Shown here one piece after another: positions 54,388-63,675 of a stretch of DNA of 64,000 bases (the stretch's first letter is position 1; every line of letters begins with the position of its first letter). This stretch comes from Selenomonas sp. (lineage in GTDB: Bacteria > Bacillota_C > Negativicutes > Selenomonadales > Selenomonadaceae): the NCBI RefSeq assembly GCF_024699275.1, contig NZ_JAILPX010000134.1, forward strand, positions 1-64,000. The letters run 5' to 3'. The translations under genes and the position numbers were made by a program. The notes under the pieces were generated by a model. It saw nothing but the letters and a program-made list of their open reading frames with translations, was not told where the DNA came from and made no database searches.

Positions 54388-55383
54388 ATGTATTTTTATT
54401 GCGAGAAATGTAAGAAACCCTATCCATTAAATACACATTCCTATATCTGCGAATGTGGAGGGATGTTTCGCCTGCATAAGGATTCCATGGACGAGGTACA
54501 TAATGAAATTACCTTGGGCGAAGTGGAAACACCATTGCTTCCCTTGAAAAAGGGAAAGCTGGATGTATTGCTGAAGTTGGAGAATTTGCAGCCAACGGGC
54601 TCCTTTAAGGATCGTGGTGCCCATACCTTGATCAATGAAATCCATCATCTGGGGATAAAGAAGATTGCCTTGGATTCAGCAGGAAATGCCGGAGCATCAA
54701 TGGCTGCATATGCAGCCGCTGCGGGGATAGATTGTACGGTTTATGTACCTGATGATTTATCCAGTGAAATGACGAATCAGATTGAATCCTATGGTGCAAA
54801 AATCGTTAAGGTGGCAAATGGCCGTATGAATGCATGTGCAGCAGTGAAAGAGAATTTGGGCGATGCTTATTATGCATCTCATGTGTATAATCCACTGTTT
54901 TTTGAGGGCATGCGCCCCATGGCTAAGGAAATCTATAAACAGTTGGGAAACAGGATTCCTGAATACATATTTATGCCGGTAGGCAATGGTACCATGTTGT
55001 TGGGGCTTTTCCTGGGCTTTATGGAATTGGGACGGCTTCCTCATTTTGTGGCTGTGCAGAGCTCGAAATGTGCACCGCTTTATGAGGCCTTCAAAGGTGT
55101 GGAGGCACAGGCGAAAAAGACGACAATTGCCCATGCTATTCGCATTGAAAAGCCTAAACGGCTTACGTCTATGGTGGAAATCCTCGAGCAGTCTGGTGGA
55201 GATGTGGTGACTGTAGAAGATGCGGAAATCCTTCAGGCAAAAAAATATTTGGGTGCCAAGGGCGTATATGTGGAATTGACTTCTGCTGCCGCACTGGCTG
55301 GCGCAGAAAAATTCTTTGCCCAAGGCAAGCCGGATAACTATAAGGTGGTTATTCCCATGACGGGAAGTGGACTTAAGCGCTGA
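54388..55383 (+). CDS. Threonine-synthase-like PLP enzyme with zinc ribbon
   Basis: 331 residues. N-terminal zinc ribbon (Cys5, Cys8, Cys21, Cys23), then a fold-type II PLP domain: PTGSFKDRGA with the PLP lysine, DSAGNAGASMAAYAAAAG, and the phosphate loop FMPVGNGTML. Related to threonine synthase and similar beta-replacing enzymes, but shorter than ThrC; substrate unsettled. GGGGAGG seven bases before the ATG. Followed after 11 bases by the Ppx/GppA gene, probably one transcript. Confidence 0.8.
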   Translation: MYFYCEKCKKPYPLNTHSYICECGGMFRLHKDSMDEVHNEITLGEVETPLLPLKKGKLDVLLKLENLQPTGSFKDRGAHTLINEIHHLGIKKIALDSAGNAGASMAAYAAAAGIDCTVYVPDDLSSEMTNQIESYGAKIVKVANGRMNACAAVKENLGDAYYASHVYNPLFFEGMRPMAKEIYKQLGNRIPEYIFMPVGNGTMLLGLFLGFMELGRLPHFVAVQSSKCAPLYEAFKGVEAQAKKTTIAHAIRIEKPKRLTSMVEILEQSGGDVVTVEDAEILQAKKYLGAKGVYVELTSAAALAGAEKFFAQGKPDNYKVVIPMTGSGLKR

Positions 55384-55394
55384 CAGGAGAGATT

Positions 55395-56309
55395 GTGCCT
55401 ATGCTGCAGGGGATTATTGATATAGGTTCCAATACGATTCGTATGGCGGTGTACCTGATAGAGGGTGGACACTTCGAACAGCTGATGAAGTGGAAACACA
55501 CAATAGGCCTGGCTTCCTATGTGGAAGATGGCGTCATGCAGCAGGCTGGTATCGACCGAGCGGTGGAGACGATTCTGGAGTATAAGGAAATTCTCTATTG
55601 TTTTAAGATCAGTAAGGTGGAGGCTTTTACAACGGCAGCTTTGCGCAATGCCCAAAACAGCCGGCAGGCAGTTGCAGAAATAGAAGATCGCACGGGGATA
55701 ACCATAAGTGTTATCAGTGGTGATGAAGAGGCTACTTTGGACTTTATCGGGGCCACGCACAGTCTTAATAACACTTCGGGGCTGCTGATTGATATTGGCG
55801 GCGGCAGTACAGAAATCGTTACTTATCGAGACCGGCAGATCCAGTACAAGACCAGCCTGCCTATAGGATCCCTTAGCTTTGCTAAAAAATACGTGCATTC
55901 CATTCTGCCTACCATGCAGGAATGTTTGGAAATGAATGGGGAAGCAGAGGCAACGATTGGGGCAGCTGCTGATTTCAGCAATATCTGTGAGGCTGAAATC
56001 GTAGGTATTGGTGGGACATTCAAGGGAGCTTGTGCACTGAATAATGAGCTGTTCAATCTTCCAGCGGTCAACCAGCGGTTGGAAACAAAGAATATCCGCC
56101 AGCTTATTGGGAATTTCGTCAGCGATTTAGGCATGACCCAGGATATGGCTGTTTCCTTAATGCGTTCCGTTCCCGAGCGGATACAGACGATTATTCCCGG
56201 TTTGGTCATTGCAGATGTATTGGCCAGGCGTTTTCAAAGTCACTGGATTACCTATAGTGATTCAGGGGTACGGGAAGGGTATATTTACAGTCGAATTCTT
56301 GAAAAATAA
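55395..56309 (+). CDS. Ppx/GppA phosphatase family protein
   Basis: 304 residues (start GTG five bases after AGGAG, or the ATG two codons on). ASKHA fold with GIIDIGSNTIRMAVY (phosphate 1), ISGDEEATLDF, LLIDIGGGSTEIV (phosphate 2) and GIGGTFK. Only the catalytic half is present, without the long C-terminal HD/regulatory domains of E. coli Ppx. Hydrolyses polyphosphate or pppGpp; which one is unclear. A structured element and the gyrA promoter follow. Confidence 0.88.
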   Translation: MPMLQGIIDIGSNTIRMAVYLIEGGHFEQLMKWKHTIGLASYVEDGVMQQAGIDRAVETILEYKEILYCFKISKVEAFTTAALRNAQNSRQAVAEIEDRTGITISVISGDEEATLDFIGATHSLNNTSGLLIDIGGGSTEIVTYRDRQIQYKTSLPIGSLSFAKKYVHSILPTMQECLEMNGEAEATIGAAADFSNICEAEIVGIGGTFKGACALNNELFNLPAVNQRLETKNIRQLIGNFVSDLGMTQDMAVSLMRSVPERIQTIIPGLVIADVLARRFQSHWITYSDSGVREGYIYSRILEK

Positions 56310-56353
56310 AGATGGTATGAGCGATTGTGCCCTATACCTTGAGAGAGCAAAAG

Positions 56354-56453
56354 AAAAAGTATTTTTCCTACTGGGGCTTTCTATGCTTGCATGATTTCAT
56401 AGCGGGGATTCCGTTATATCCGTGAGCAGGCAATGGTAGGAAAAATGCTTTTT
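56354..56453. repeat. 100-base element bounded by 18-bp inverted repeats
   Basis: 56354-56371 pairs with 56436-56453 over 18 bp (one G-U). The 64-base interior can fold a further helix, CTATG/CATAG (56381-56385 with 56398-56402), and possibly GGAT/ATCC (about 56406-56420). On the plus strand the 3' arm ends in TTTTTT, so it may simply terminate the ppx transcript. A structured RNA or a small MITE-like insertion are alternatives. Rest of the 56310-56537 gap shows nothing else. Confidence 0.55.
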
Positions 56454-56537
56454 TGTTTATTAGGCATAAAGCAAAAGAGAATTCTGTGTTTTTAGGGGAA
56501 TATTGTAAAGGAAAACAATGAGAAAAGTTATCATTTT

Positions 56538-56566
56538 TTGCTTTTTTCCGTTGAAAATGGTATAAT
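56538..56566 (+). promoter_or_regulatory. gyrA promoter (extended -10)
   Basis: -35 TTGCTT (56538-56543), 17-base spacer, TGG then TATAAT (56561-56566). Leader about 63 bases. Confidence 0.85.
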
Positions 56567-56635
56567 TAGAAGCTAGTAATTTTGTTTATAAACCCTTATT
56601 TTTACGATAAGCAACTATGATTTTGAGGTGAGATT

Positions 56636-59065
56636 GTGGAGTTTGAACAGGGAAAAATTGTCCCCGTCAATCTGGAGCATGAGATGAAGAACTGCTACAT
56701 CGATTATGCGATGAGCGTTATTGTTGCTCGTGCGTTACCAGATGTCCGGGATGGTTTGAAGCCGGTACATCGCCGTATCCTCTATGCTATGCAGGAAGCG
56801 GGTATGGGATCGGGCAAGCCCTATAAGAAGTCGGCGCGTATCGTCGGCGAAGTTTTGGGTAAATACCATCCCCATGGTGATAGTTCCGTTTATGATGCCA
56901 TCGTTCGTATGGCGCAGGATTTTTCCATGCGTTATATGCTGGCTGATGGCCACGGAAATTTTGGTTCCGTAGATGGTGACCCTGCTGCAGCAATGCGTTA
57001 TACGGAAGTTCGTATGTCTAAGATTTCGGAATTGATGCTGCAGGATATCGATAAGGAAACGGTGGACTTTGTACCAAACTATGATGAGTCGCTGAAAGAA
57101 CCATCCGTGTTGCCGGCTAAATTCCCGCAGCTACTGGTTAATGGTACTTCCGGTATTGCCGTAGGTATGGCGACCAATATTCCTCCGCATAATATGCGTG
57201 AGGTTATTGATGGTACGCTGATGCTCATCGATAATCCGGATGCCACGATTGAAGAACTTATGACTGCCATCAAGGGTCCGGATTTCCCCACGGCTGGTTT
57301 GATACTGGGGAAAGAAGGAATCCGTCAGGCGTACACCACGGGCCGTGGCATCATTAAGATGCGGGCTAATGCCCATATCGAAACCATGAGCAATGGCAAG
57401 CCCCGTATCGTGGTAACGGAACTGCCCTATCAGGTGAACAAGGCGCGGCTGATTGAAAAGATTGCTCAGCTGGTACGGGATAAGCAGATTGAGGGTATTA
57501 CAGATTTACGGGATGAGTCCGATCGGAACGGTATGCATATCGTTATTGATTTGCGCCGGGATGCCAATGCCAATGTCATTCTTAATCAGCTCTTCAAGCA
57601 TACGCAGCTGCAGGAGAGCTTCGGTGTCATCATGCTGGCACTGGTGGATGGCAAACCAAAGGTATTGAACCTTAAACAGGTGCTTCATTATTACATCAAG
57701 CATCAGGAAGAGGTCATCACCCGTCGTACCCAGTACGAACTCAAGAAAGCTGAAGCCCGTGCGCATATTTTGGAAGGTTTGACCATTGCCCTTGATCATC
57801 TTGATGCAGTAATCACCACCATCCGTGAAAGCCGTACGGCAGAAATTGCCAAAGAGGCTTTGATGACAGGCTTCAAACTCTCGGATAAGCAGGCTCAGGC
57901 CATTCTGGATCTGCGTCTCCAGCGTCTGACTGGTCTGGAACGGGAAAAGATTGAAGAAGAGTATCAGGAAACCTTGAAAGCTATCGAGGAGTTCAAGGCT
58001 ATTCTGGCTGACACGCAGAAAATCCTGGCCATCATCAAGGAAGAACTCACGGCAGTAAAGGCTAAATACGGTGACGAACGCCGCACGAAACTCACCATCG
58101 ATACGTCTGAAATCGATGTGGAAGATCTCATCGCTGAAGAAGATGTGGTGATTACTCTTACCCATAATAATTACATCAAGCGTATGCCTTTAGATACTTA
58201 TCGCCGCCAGAACCGTGGGGGTAAGGGCATCAAAGGCATGGGCACGAAGGAAACGGATTTTGTGGAAAATCTGCTGATTACCACCACGCATCATACCATC
58301 CTGTTCTTTACGACCCGTGGCCGCGTATACAGCTTGAAAGCTTATGAGATTGCGGAATCCAGTCGTACGGCCAAGGGAACAGCGATTATCAATCTGCTGC
58401 AGCTTGATCAGGGCGAAAAGATTACGGCAGTTATTCAGGTAAAGGGCTTTGAAGCGGATAGATATCTCTTTATGGCTACCCGCAAGGGGATTGTTAAAAA
58501 GACGTCTCTATCTGAGTTTAGCAACCTGCGGAAGAATGGTCTTAATGCCATCAATCTGGATGATGATGATGAATTGATGGGGGTTAAGTTTACTGACGGC
58601 GAAAGTTATCTGATGTTGGGCACGAAGCTGGGGAAGGCAATCGCCTTCTCAGAAGATGATGTGCGCGCTATGGGACGCATGGCCCGTGGTGTAAAGGGAA
58701 TCAGCCTGGCAGAAGGTGATGAGGTTGTCGGGATGGATATTCTTGTGCGTAACGCTGAGGTTTTGACGGTTACGGAATGCGGTTATGGCAAGCGTACCAG
58801 TACCGGCGAATATCGCGCGCAGACCAGAGGTGGTAAGGGCCTAATCAACATGAAGGTCACGGAAAAGACCGGTTGTGTAGTGGGAATCAAGGTGGTTCGT
58901 CCGGAGCATGAGCTCATGCTCATCACCAATGCTGGTATCGTTATCCGTACCAATGTGTCCGATATCTCCGTTATCAGCCGCAATACCCAGGGGGTAAAAC
59001 TGATGACTACGGCAGAGAATGATCGGGTAGCATCTATGGCCACGCTAGCGCAGAAGGAAGACTAG
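56636..59065 (+). CDS. gyrA: DNA gyrase subunit A
   Basis: 809 residues, GTG start after GAGGTGAGATT. Winged-helix region with catalytic Tyr in the [14 protein letters not shown] stretch, quinolone-determining region [18 protein letters not shown], coiled-coil tower, and a C-terminal DNA-wrapping propeller that begins with the GyrA box variant QNRGGKG (about residue 524), showing gyrase rather than Topo IV. Separated from gyrB by five genes. Own promoter and terminator. Confidence 0.97.
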   Translation: MEFEQGKIVPVNLEHEMKNCYIDYAMSVIVARALPDVRDGLKPVHRRILYAMQEAGMGSGKPYKKSARIVGEVLGKYHPHGDSSVYDAIVRMAQDFSMRYMLADGHGNFGSVDGDPAAAMRYTEVRMSKISELMLQDIDKETVDFVPNYDESLKEPSVLPAKFPQLLVNGTSGIAVGMATNIPPHNMREVIDGTLMLIDNPDATIEELMTAIKGPDFPTAGLILGKEGIRQAYTTGRGIIKMRANAHIETMSNGKPRIVVTELPYQVNKARLIEKIAQLVRDKQIEGITDLRDESDRNGMHIVIDLRRDANANVILNQLFKHTQLQESFGVIMLALVDGKPKVLNLKQVLHYYIKHQEEVITRRTQYELKKAEARAHILEGLTIALDHLDAVITTIRESRTAEIAKEALMTGFKLSDKQAQAILDLRLQRLTGLEREKIEEEYQETLKAIEEFKAILADTQKILAIIKEELTAVKAKYGDERRTKLTIDTSEIDVEDLIAEEDVVITLTHNNYIKRMPLDTYRRQNRGGKGIKGMGTKETDFVENLLITTTHHTILFFTTRGRVYSLKAYEIAESSRTAKGTAIINLLQLDQGEKITAVIQVKGFEADRYLFMATRKGIVKKTSLSEFSNLRKNGLNAINLDDDDELMGVKFTDGESYLMLGTKLGKAIAFSEDDVRAMGRMARGVKGISLAEGDEVVGMDILVRNAEVLTVTECGYGKRTSTGEYRAQTRGGKGLINMKVTEKTGCVVGIKVVRPEHELMLITNAGIVIRTNVSDISVISRNTQGVKLMTTAENDRVASMATLAQKED

Positions 59066-59082
59066 AGAAAACTGTATAAATG

Positions 59083-59131
59083 AAAAACAGGGATAAACGC
59101 AACATTTTATGCTGCGTTTATCCCTGTTTTA
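59083..59131. terminator. Terminator of gyrA (bidirectional)
   Basis: About 18-bp stem AAAACAGGGATAAACGCA with its complement ending at 59131, then ATTTTTAT. Between convergent gyrA and malic enzyme. Confidence 0.88.
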
Positions 59132-59148
59132 TTTTTATGGGTTGTTCT

Positions 59149-60381
59149 TTATTTTTTCAGCAACTCCCGGGTATGCGCTGCTACCATTTCCGGTTTCATA
59201 TCCCAATTGCGGGCTACGCCGGTCTTGCGGGCGGCCTGGGCTACGGCAGCAGCTACGGTGGGGGCTACCTCCGGATGGAAGGGGCTGGCAATGATATGGT
59301 CTTCGTCCAGTTCGTCTGGTTTGATTAAAGACGCGATGGCATTGGCAGCGGCCATCTTCATCTCTTCGTTGATGGTGCTGGCCTGTACATCGAGAGCGCC
59401 GCGGAAAATACCGGGGAAGGCCAGCAGGTTATTGACCTGATTGGGGAAGTCACTGCGACCAGTGCAGACAATCCGGGCTCCGGCTTCTTTTGCCAGCTGT
59501 GGCAGAATTTCCGGTTCGGGATTGGCCATGCCCATTACGATGGCGTTGGGGGCCATCGTGCGGACCATATCCTGGGTGACGCAGCCAGCGACAGACACCC
59601 CGATAAAGACATCTGCATTGCGGATTACGGCATTCAAGGGGCCGGCTTCATGATGGGGATTGGTAATCTTGGCAATATCTTCTTTGTAGGGATTCATACC
59701 ATTGGGGCGTTTTTCGTAAACAGCTCCCCGGGAATCGCAGAGGATGATATTGCGGCCGCCTGCACGATGAATCAGACGGGTAATGGCCTGGCCAGCAGCG
59801 CCTGCACCGTTGATGACGAATTTTGCCGTGGAAAAATCCTTGTCTACAATCCTAAAGGCATTTATTAGCGCAGAAACTACGACGATGGCTGTACCGTGCT
59901 GGTCATCATGGAACACAGGAATATCAAGGGTTTTCTTTAACTCCCTTTCGATATCAAAACATTGAGGGGCTTTGATATCCTCAAGATTGATCCCCCCAAA
60001 GGAAGGTGCCATCAATTGGACAGCCTTGATTACTTCCATCGGGTCCTGGGTGTCTAAAGCTATGGGGACGGCGTCTACGCCGGCAAATCCTTTGAAAAGG
60101 ATGGCTTTGCCTTCCATCACAGGCATTCCGGCTTGAGCACCGATGTTGCCTAAGCCTAGTACTGCCGTGCCATTGGTCACTACAGCTACCATATTGCCCT
60201 TGCTGGTATAGTCATAGGCTTTGCGTTTATCTTCCTTTATAGCCAGGCAGGGAGCGGCTACGCCTGGGGTATAGGCAAGGGTCAGATCTTCAGCAGAATG
60301 CAGGGGCACTTTACTGGTGATTGCCAGTTTACCCTGTTTATTTTTATGCAGTTTCAATGCTTGTTCGTTTACATCGCTCAT
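59149..60381 (-). CDS. Malic enzyme (NAD(P)-dependent, short type)
   Basis: 410 residues from the ATG at 60381 (AAAGGAAG upstream). Oxidatively decarboxylates malate to pyruvate. LAYTPGVAAPCLAI near the N terminus, FGGINLEDIKAPQCFDIE and PVFHDDQHGTAIVV (metal and malate site), NGAGAAGQAI (dinucleotide loop), and MANPEPEI. Length matches bacterial short malic enzymes (MaeB N-terminal part / YtsJ) without the phosphotransacetylase tail. Single gene. Confidence 0.95.
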   Translation of the reverse strand: MSDVNEQALKLHKNKQGKLAITSKVPLHSAEDLTLAYTPGVAAPCLAIKEDKRKAYDYTSKGNMVAVVTNGTAVLGLGNIGAQAGMPVMEGKAILFKGFAGVDAVPIALDTQDPMEVIKAVQLMAPSFGGINLEDIKAPQCFDIERELKKTLDIPVFHDDQHGTAIVVVSALINAFRIVDKDFSTAKFVINGAGAAGQAITRLIHRAGGRNIILCDSRGAVYEKRPNGMNPYKEDIAKITNPHHEAGPLNAVIRNADVFIGVSVAGCVTQDMVRTMAPNAIVMGMANPEPEILPQLAKEAGARIVCTGRSDFPNQVNNLLAFPGIFRGALDVQASTINEEMKMAAANAIASLIKPDELDEDHIIASPFHPEVAPTVAAAVAQAARKTGVARNWDMKPEMVAAHTRELLKK

Positions 60382-60591
60382 TGTATTACTTCCTTTCTGT
60401 AGCGGTCTATATTGTAGGGGGAAAATCAAGATAAATCTGTATATTTTGTTACAGTTTACATTTTTTCATAATATGTGAATATAAAAAAGTAAAAATGTAA
60501 TTTATTTCATTATATCAATTCCGTTGAAAAAGAAAAATATGAAATATTAATTTAGACAATAGTTAGGTACTATAAGAGAAGTATAGAAAAA

Positions 60592-60631
60592 GTCCTGCAT
60601 CACCCTTTGGATTAAGGTTGTGATACAGGAC
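60592..60631 (-). terminator. Terminator of the LCP gene
   Basis: Stem GTCCTG-ATCAC/GTGAT-CAGGAC with small bulges, followed on the minus strand by TTTTTC. The rest of the gap to the malic enzyme start (60382-60590) is A/T-rich and holds only a weak promoter-like pair for the malic enzyme. Confidence 0.8.
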
Positions 60632-60644
60632 CGTATTTCTGGTT

Positions 60645-61916
60645 CTACCGTGTTTTCCCTATACCAGCACTGGGGGTAGGGACAGATGTATCAGCAGTAT
60701 CGTCGCTGCTATCTGTAGTAATGGGAGAAGGCTCACGACGACTGGAGCGGGGTGTTTCTTCAACACTTCCCTGATCTTCATTATCGCGGATGCGTTCTTC
60801 CCGATTGATATTACGCTCTTCGTTGATGCGCTTTTCTCGATTGGCCTTATCCTCTTTGCGGCGGTTTCGGCTGCTGTCAGAGGGCTTAGCGCGGCCAATG
60901 GAGGTGTCACTGGCTGGTACTTCGCTGGCACTGGCAGGAATGCTGTTTTCGTATTCCCGGATATCGGCTTCCATTTTCGTTCTACGCCGGCCACTGATGG
61001 ATATCCCCAAGGTATCAGCGATGGTCATGCGGAGCTTGGTAAGGTCAGGAATCCAATAGCTGATGCCCTCAATATATAAGGGCCTGCCGGGAACCATATC
61101 GGTTTTTAACCCGTTTTTCTGGGATTCCTTCAAAGTGCCTGCAAATTCCAGTAACTGGCGAACGGACAAATCAGTTTCTATGGAATCCATAACTTCTGCG
61201 ATAACTGCAGGAAGTTTGGGAATGATGGCTGGTGAAACAAGTTTTTCCGTGCAGGCTCTGACGAAATCCTGTTGCCGACGGATACGGCCTAAATCGCCTT
61301 CTTCATCGCGATAGCGGACATAAGTTACGGCCTTGGCACCATCCATATGCTGCATCCCCGGTTGGAAGTCGATAATCAGGCCGCCATCATCATCCCAGGG
61401 GTCTTCATAGTGCATGCGTTTTGGTACATTGATATCAATGCCACCTATGGCATCGATAATATTCTTAAATGATTTGGTATTGATAATGATATGATGGTCA
61501 ATATTTACCCCCAGAAAATCTTCTACGGTGTCCTGGGACAGTTTCTCTTTTCCATAGGCATAGGCCGCATTGATCTTATCAAAACCATGGCCTTTAATCT
61601 TTACCCGGGTGTCACGGGGGACAGACAACAGGGAGGCCTGTTGTGCTTTGGGATCGATGGAGGCAATCATCAGCGTATCGCTGCGTCCCACATCATCATC
61701 TCGTGCATCTACCCCCATAATCATAATCGTGGCTTTATCTTTGGCGGTAAGCAGTTCGTCATCTTTTTGTATTTCCACAGGCTTTTCTAACAGACTATTG
61801 CTGGCATAGTAGGCACCAGCAACTGCGGCCAGAATAAAAATGAGTACCATCAGTACCCAGGGCCATATACGGCGATTCTTTTTTGTCTTACGTGGTGGAA
61901 TGTTGACATTCTGCAA
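60645..61916 (-). CDS. LytR-CpsA-Psr (LCP) family protein
   Basis: 423 residues from a TTG at 61916 (AAGG eight bases upstream). Short cytoplasmic N terminus, one membrane segment (about 17-38), LCP domain (about 60-310) with IMIMGVDARDDDVGRSDTLM, LLSVPRDTRVKI, and the Arg-rich pyrophosphate site RYRDEEGDLGRIRRQQ. A hydrophilic, Ser/Arg/Glu-rich tail of about 100 residues (ERNINREERIRDNEDQ) is unusual. LCP enzymes attach glycopolymers to peptidoglycan; in a diderm the polymer is unknown. Single gene. Confidence 0.93.
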   Translation of the reverse strand: MQNVNIPPRKTKKNRRIWPWVLMVLIFILAAVAGAYYASNSLLEKPVEIQKDDELLTAKDKATIMIMGVDARDDDVGRSDTLMIASIDPKAQQASLLSVPRDTRVKIKGHGFDKINAAYAYGKEKLSQDTVEDFLGVNIDHHIIINTKSFKNIIDAIGGIDINVPKRMHYEDPWDDDGGLIIDFQPGMQHMDGAKAVTYVRYRDEEGDLGRIRRQQDFVRACTEKLVSPAIIPKLPAVIAEVMDSIETDLSVRQLLEFAGTLKESQKNGLKTDMVPGRPLYIEGISYWIPDLTKLRMTIADTLGISISGRRRTKMEADIREYENSIPASASEVPASDTSIGRAKPSDSSRNRRKEDKANREKRINEERNINREERIRDNEDQGSVEETPRSSRREPSPITTDSSDDTADTSVPTPSAGIGKTR

Positions 61917-62072
61917 AAATCATACCTTCTTTTCTTTTTTATAGTATAAAATGTTAATCATTTTTAAGTATGCTTACTACAAACTAGTTAAGTATAACAG
62001 ACAAATCTGAAAAAATCGAGGATACCGTAGAAAAAATGTTACAATAGAGGAAAATAAAGGAGTTGAATACAA

Positions 62073-62537
62073 ATGGCAAAGGAAATCGAGCGCAAATTTT
62101 TGGTCAGGGAGAATTGGCAACCGCAGAATCAGGGGATAAGGATTGAGCAGGGGTATTTATCCACGGTTCCAGAACGTACGGTCAGAGTGCGGATCAAGGG
62201 AAATAAGGGCTATCTGACCATCAAGGGGAAAAATCAAGGGATAAGCCGGGCGGAATTTGAATACGAAATCCCAATGGAAGATGCTAAGGAAATGCTGCAG
62301 ATGGCACAGAAACCTATCTTAAGGAAAACGCGTTATCTGGAAGTTTATGATGGTTTTACCTGGGAAATTGATGTATTTGCCGGTGATAATCAGGGTTTAG
62401 TGGTGGCAGAAATCGAATTGACGGAAGAGGATAACGTATTTTCAAAACCCAGTTGGTTAGGTCAGGAAGTATCCGGCGATGTCCGTTACTACAATGCAAA
62501 TTTAATAAAACATCCATTTTCCCTGTGGATAAAGTGA
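62073..62537 (+). CDS. CYTH-domain protein (triphosphate tunnel family)
   Basis: 154 residues, a single CYTH domain. EIERKFLV at residues 4-11 is the signature ExExK-type start; alternating basic strands (RVRIKGNKGYLTIKGK) and acidic strands (WEIDVF, VVAEIEL) line the tunnel. Members are inorganic tripolyphosphatases or class IV adenylate cyclases. AAAGGAG ten bases upstream. The last codons contain a DnaA box (62524-62532). Confidence 0.92.
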   Translation: MAKEIERKFLVRENWQPQNQGIRIEQGYLSTVPERTVRVRIKGNKGYLTIKGKNQGISRAEFEYEIPMEDAKEMLQMAQKPILRKTRYLEVYDGFTWEIDVFAGDNQGLVVAEIELTEEDNVFSKPSWLGQEVSGDVRYYNANLIKHPFSLWIK

Positions 62538-62800
62538 TTTTTTGTAAAGTTATGCTGAACTGGTGGATTATCCACAAGATTTAGGATTGAAAGTGGGGAT
62601 AAAAGCACAAAATATAGCTGTATTCATTTTGTCAAGATGAATATATGGGGTTATCCACGGAGTTATCCACATTATCCACAGATTTAAGCGAAAAAACAAT
62701 CAAGAATATACACAAGCCGCTTATATATTATAGTAAGAAAGTGGAAGAAAATAGGGATACGTATATACTTATCCACAACTGTGGATTAATATGTGGATAA
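62524..62800. other. Second DnaA-box cluster between CYTH and MgtC genes
   Basis: TTATCCACA-type boxes at 62524 (rev), 62568, 62651 (one mismatch), 62663, 62672 (direct tandem), 62769, 62780 (rev, one mismatch) and 62792 (rev). The final triplet 62769-62800 has the same 9-2-9-3-9 spacing and order as 44033-44064 before dnaA, differing at only three of 32 positions. A short A/T-rich stretch (62720-62735) lies inside. Otherwise the 62538-62903 gap holds no gene. Confidence 0.85.
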
Positions 62801-62903
62801 AATGTTATGTTGTATACTTGCAGATTGATGGACAGGCAGGATTTTTTTTGAGGGGCGCGAATATAAAAAGGATAAGATGAGTGGGGAAAAGAGGTGAGAA
62901 GCG

Positions 62904-63587
62904 ATGTTGTCAGAGGGGGAATTATTTCTGCGGCTGCTTCTTGCCTGCGTTTTAGGAGGTATTATCGGTTATGAACGGCAGTCGCGGCGTAAGTCTGCCG
63001 GTTTGCGCACGAATGTTTTGGTATGTCTGGGATCCTGCCTGATTATGGTGATGTCGATTGCCTTGTATCAGGATGTAGAAGGTAAAACGAATGCAGATCC
63101 GGCACGACTGGCTGCTCAGGTAGTCAGTGGTATTGGTTTTCTAGGAGCCGGAGCAATCATGAAGGAGGGCTTGTCGGTAACAGGCCTGACCACTGCGGCT
63201 TGTCTTTGGGTAGTAGCAGGTGTAGGACTAGCGGTAGGTGCGGGATTTTATTCGGGCGCGCTTATTAGTACGGCGCTGGTGTTTGTGACCTTGGGCAGCC
63301 TTTCCCGGTTAGATGATTGGGTTGATCATGAGAAAAATCTGGCACTCAATATCCATACGATTGACCGGCCTGGCCAGCTCATGCGCATCAGCCGCTGCCT
63401 GGAAGATTTACAGCTGCGGGTGCGCGGCGTCAAGGTAAAAGCGGATGAAGACGAAGTGGAAGATAATAGTGGTGAGCGCTATATGTATATTGACTTGGAA
63501 ATTTTCAATAAGCAGAGCATCAAGAGCATTATCATTGTGGACGCGGTTCGGCAGGTGGATGGTGTAATCCGTGTAGATGTGGAGTGA
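62904..63587 (+). CDS. MgtC/SapB family membrane protein
   Basis: 227 residues. Five membrane segments with LLLACVLGGIIGYERQSRRKSAGLRTNVLV (MgtC signature, here split: GGIIGYERQ and SAGLRTN), VVSGIGFLGAGAIM and GLTTAACLWVVAGVG; a soluble C-terminal ACT-like domain (about 145-227). Members affect Mg2+ starvation survival and ATP/membrane potential in other bacteria. GAGGTGAG before the ATG. Confidence 0.92.
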   Translation: MLSEGELFLRLLLACVLGGIIGYERQSRRKSAGLRTNVLVCLGSCLIMVMSIALYQDVEGKTNADPARLAAQVVSGIGFLGAGAIMKEGLSVTGLTTAACLWVVAGVGLAVGAGFYSGALISTALVFVTLGSLSRLDDWVDHEKNLALNIHTIDRPGQLMRISRCLEDLQLRVRGVKVKADEDEVEDNSGERYMYIDLEIFNKQSIKSIIIVDAVRQVDGVIRVDVE

Positions 63588-63675
63588 AAATTTTCTTTTT
63601 CTGTTGACAGGGATTTTACGATTCTATGCGGAATAGTTAAAGGTAGTAGATGATGGTGAAAAGGAGTGACTTGTG

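Noticed and set aside
56209..56394. Open frame over the ppx end and the following gap
   Set aside because: Out of frame with ppx, no ribosome site, and it crosses the inverted-repeat element.
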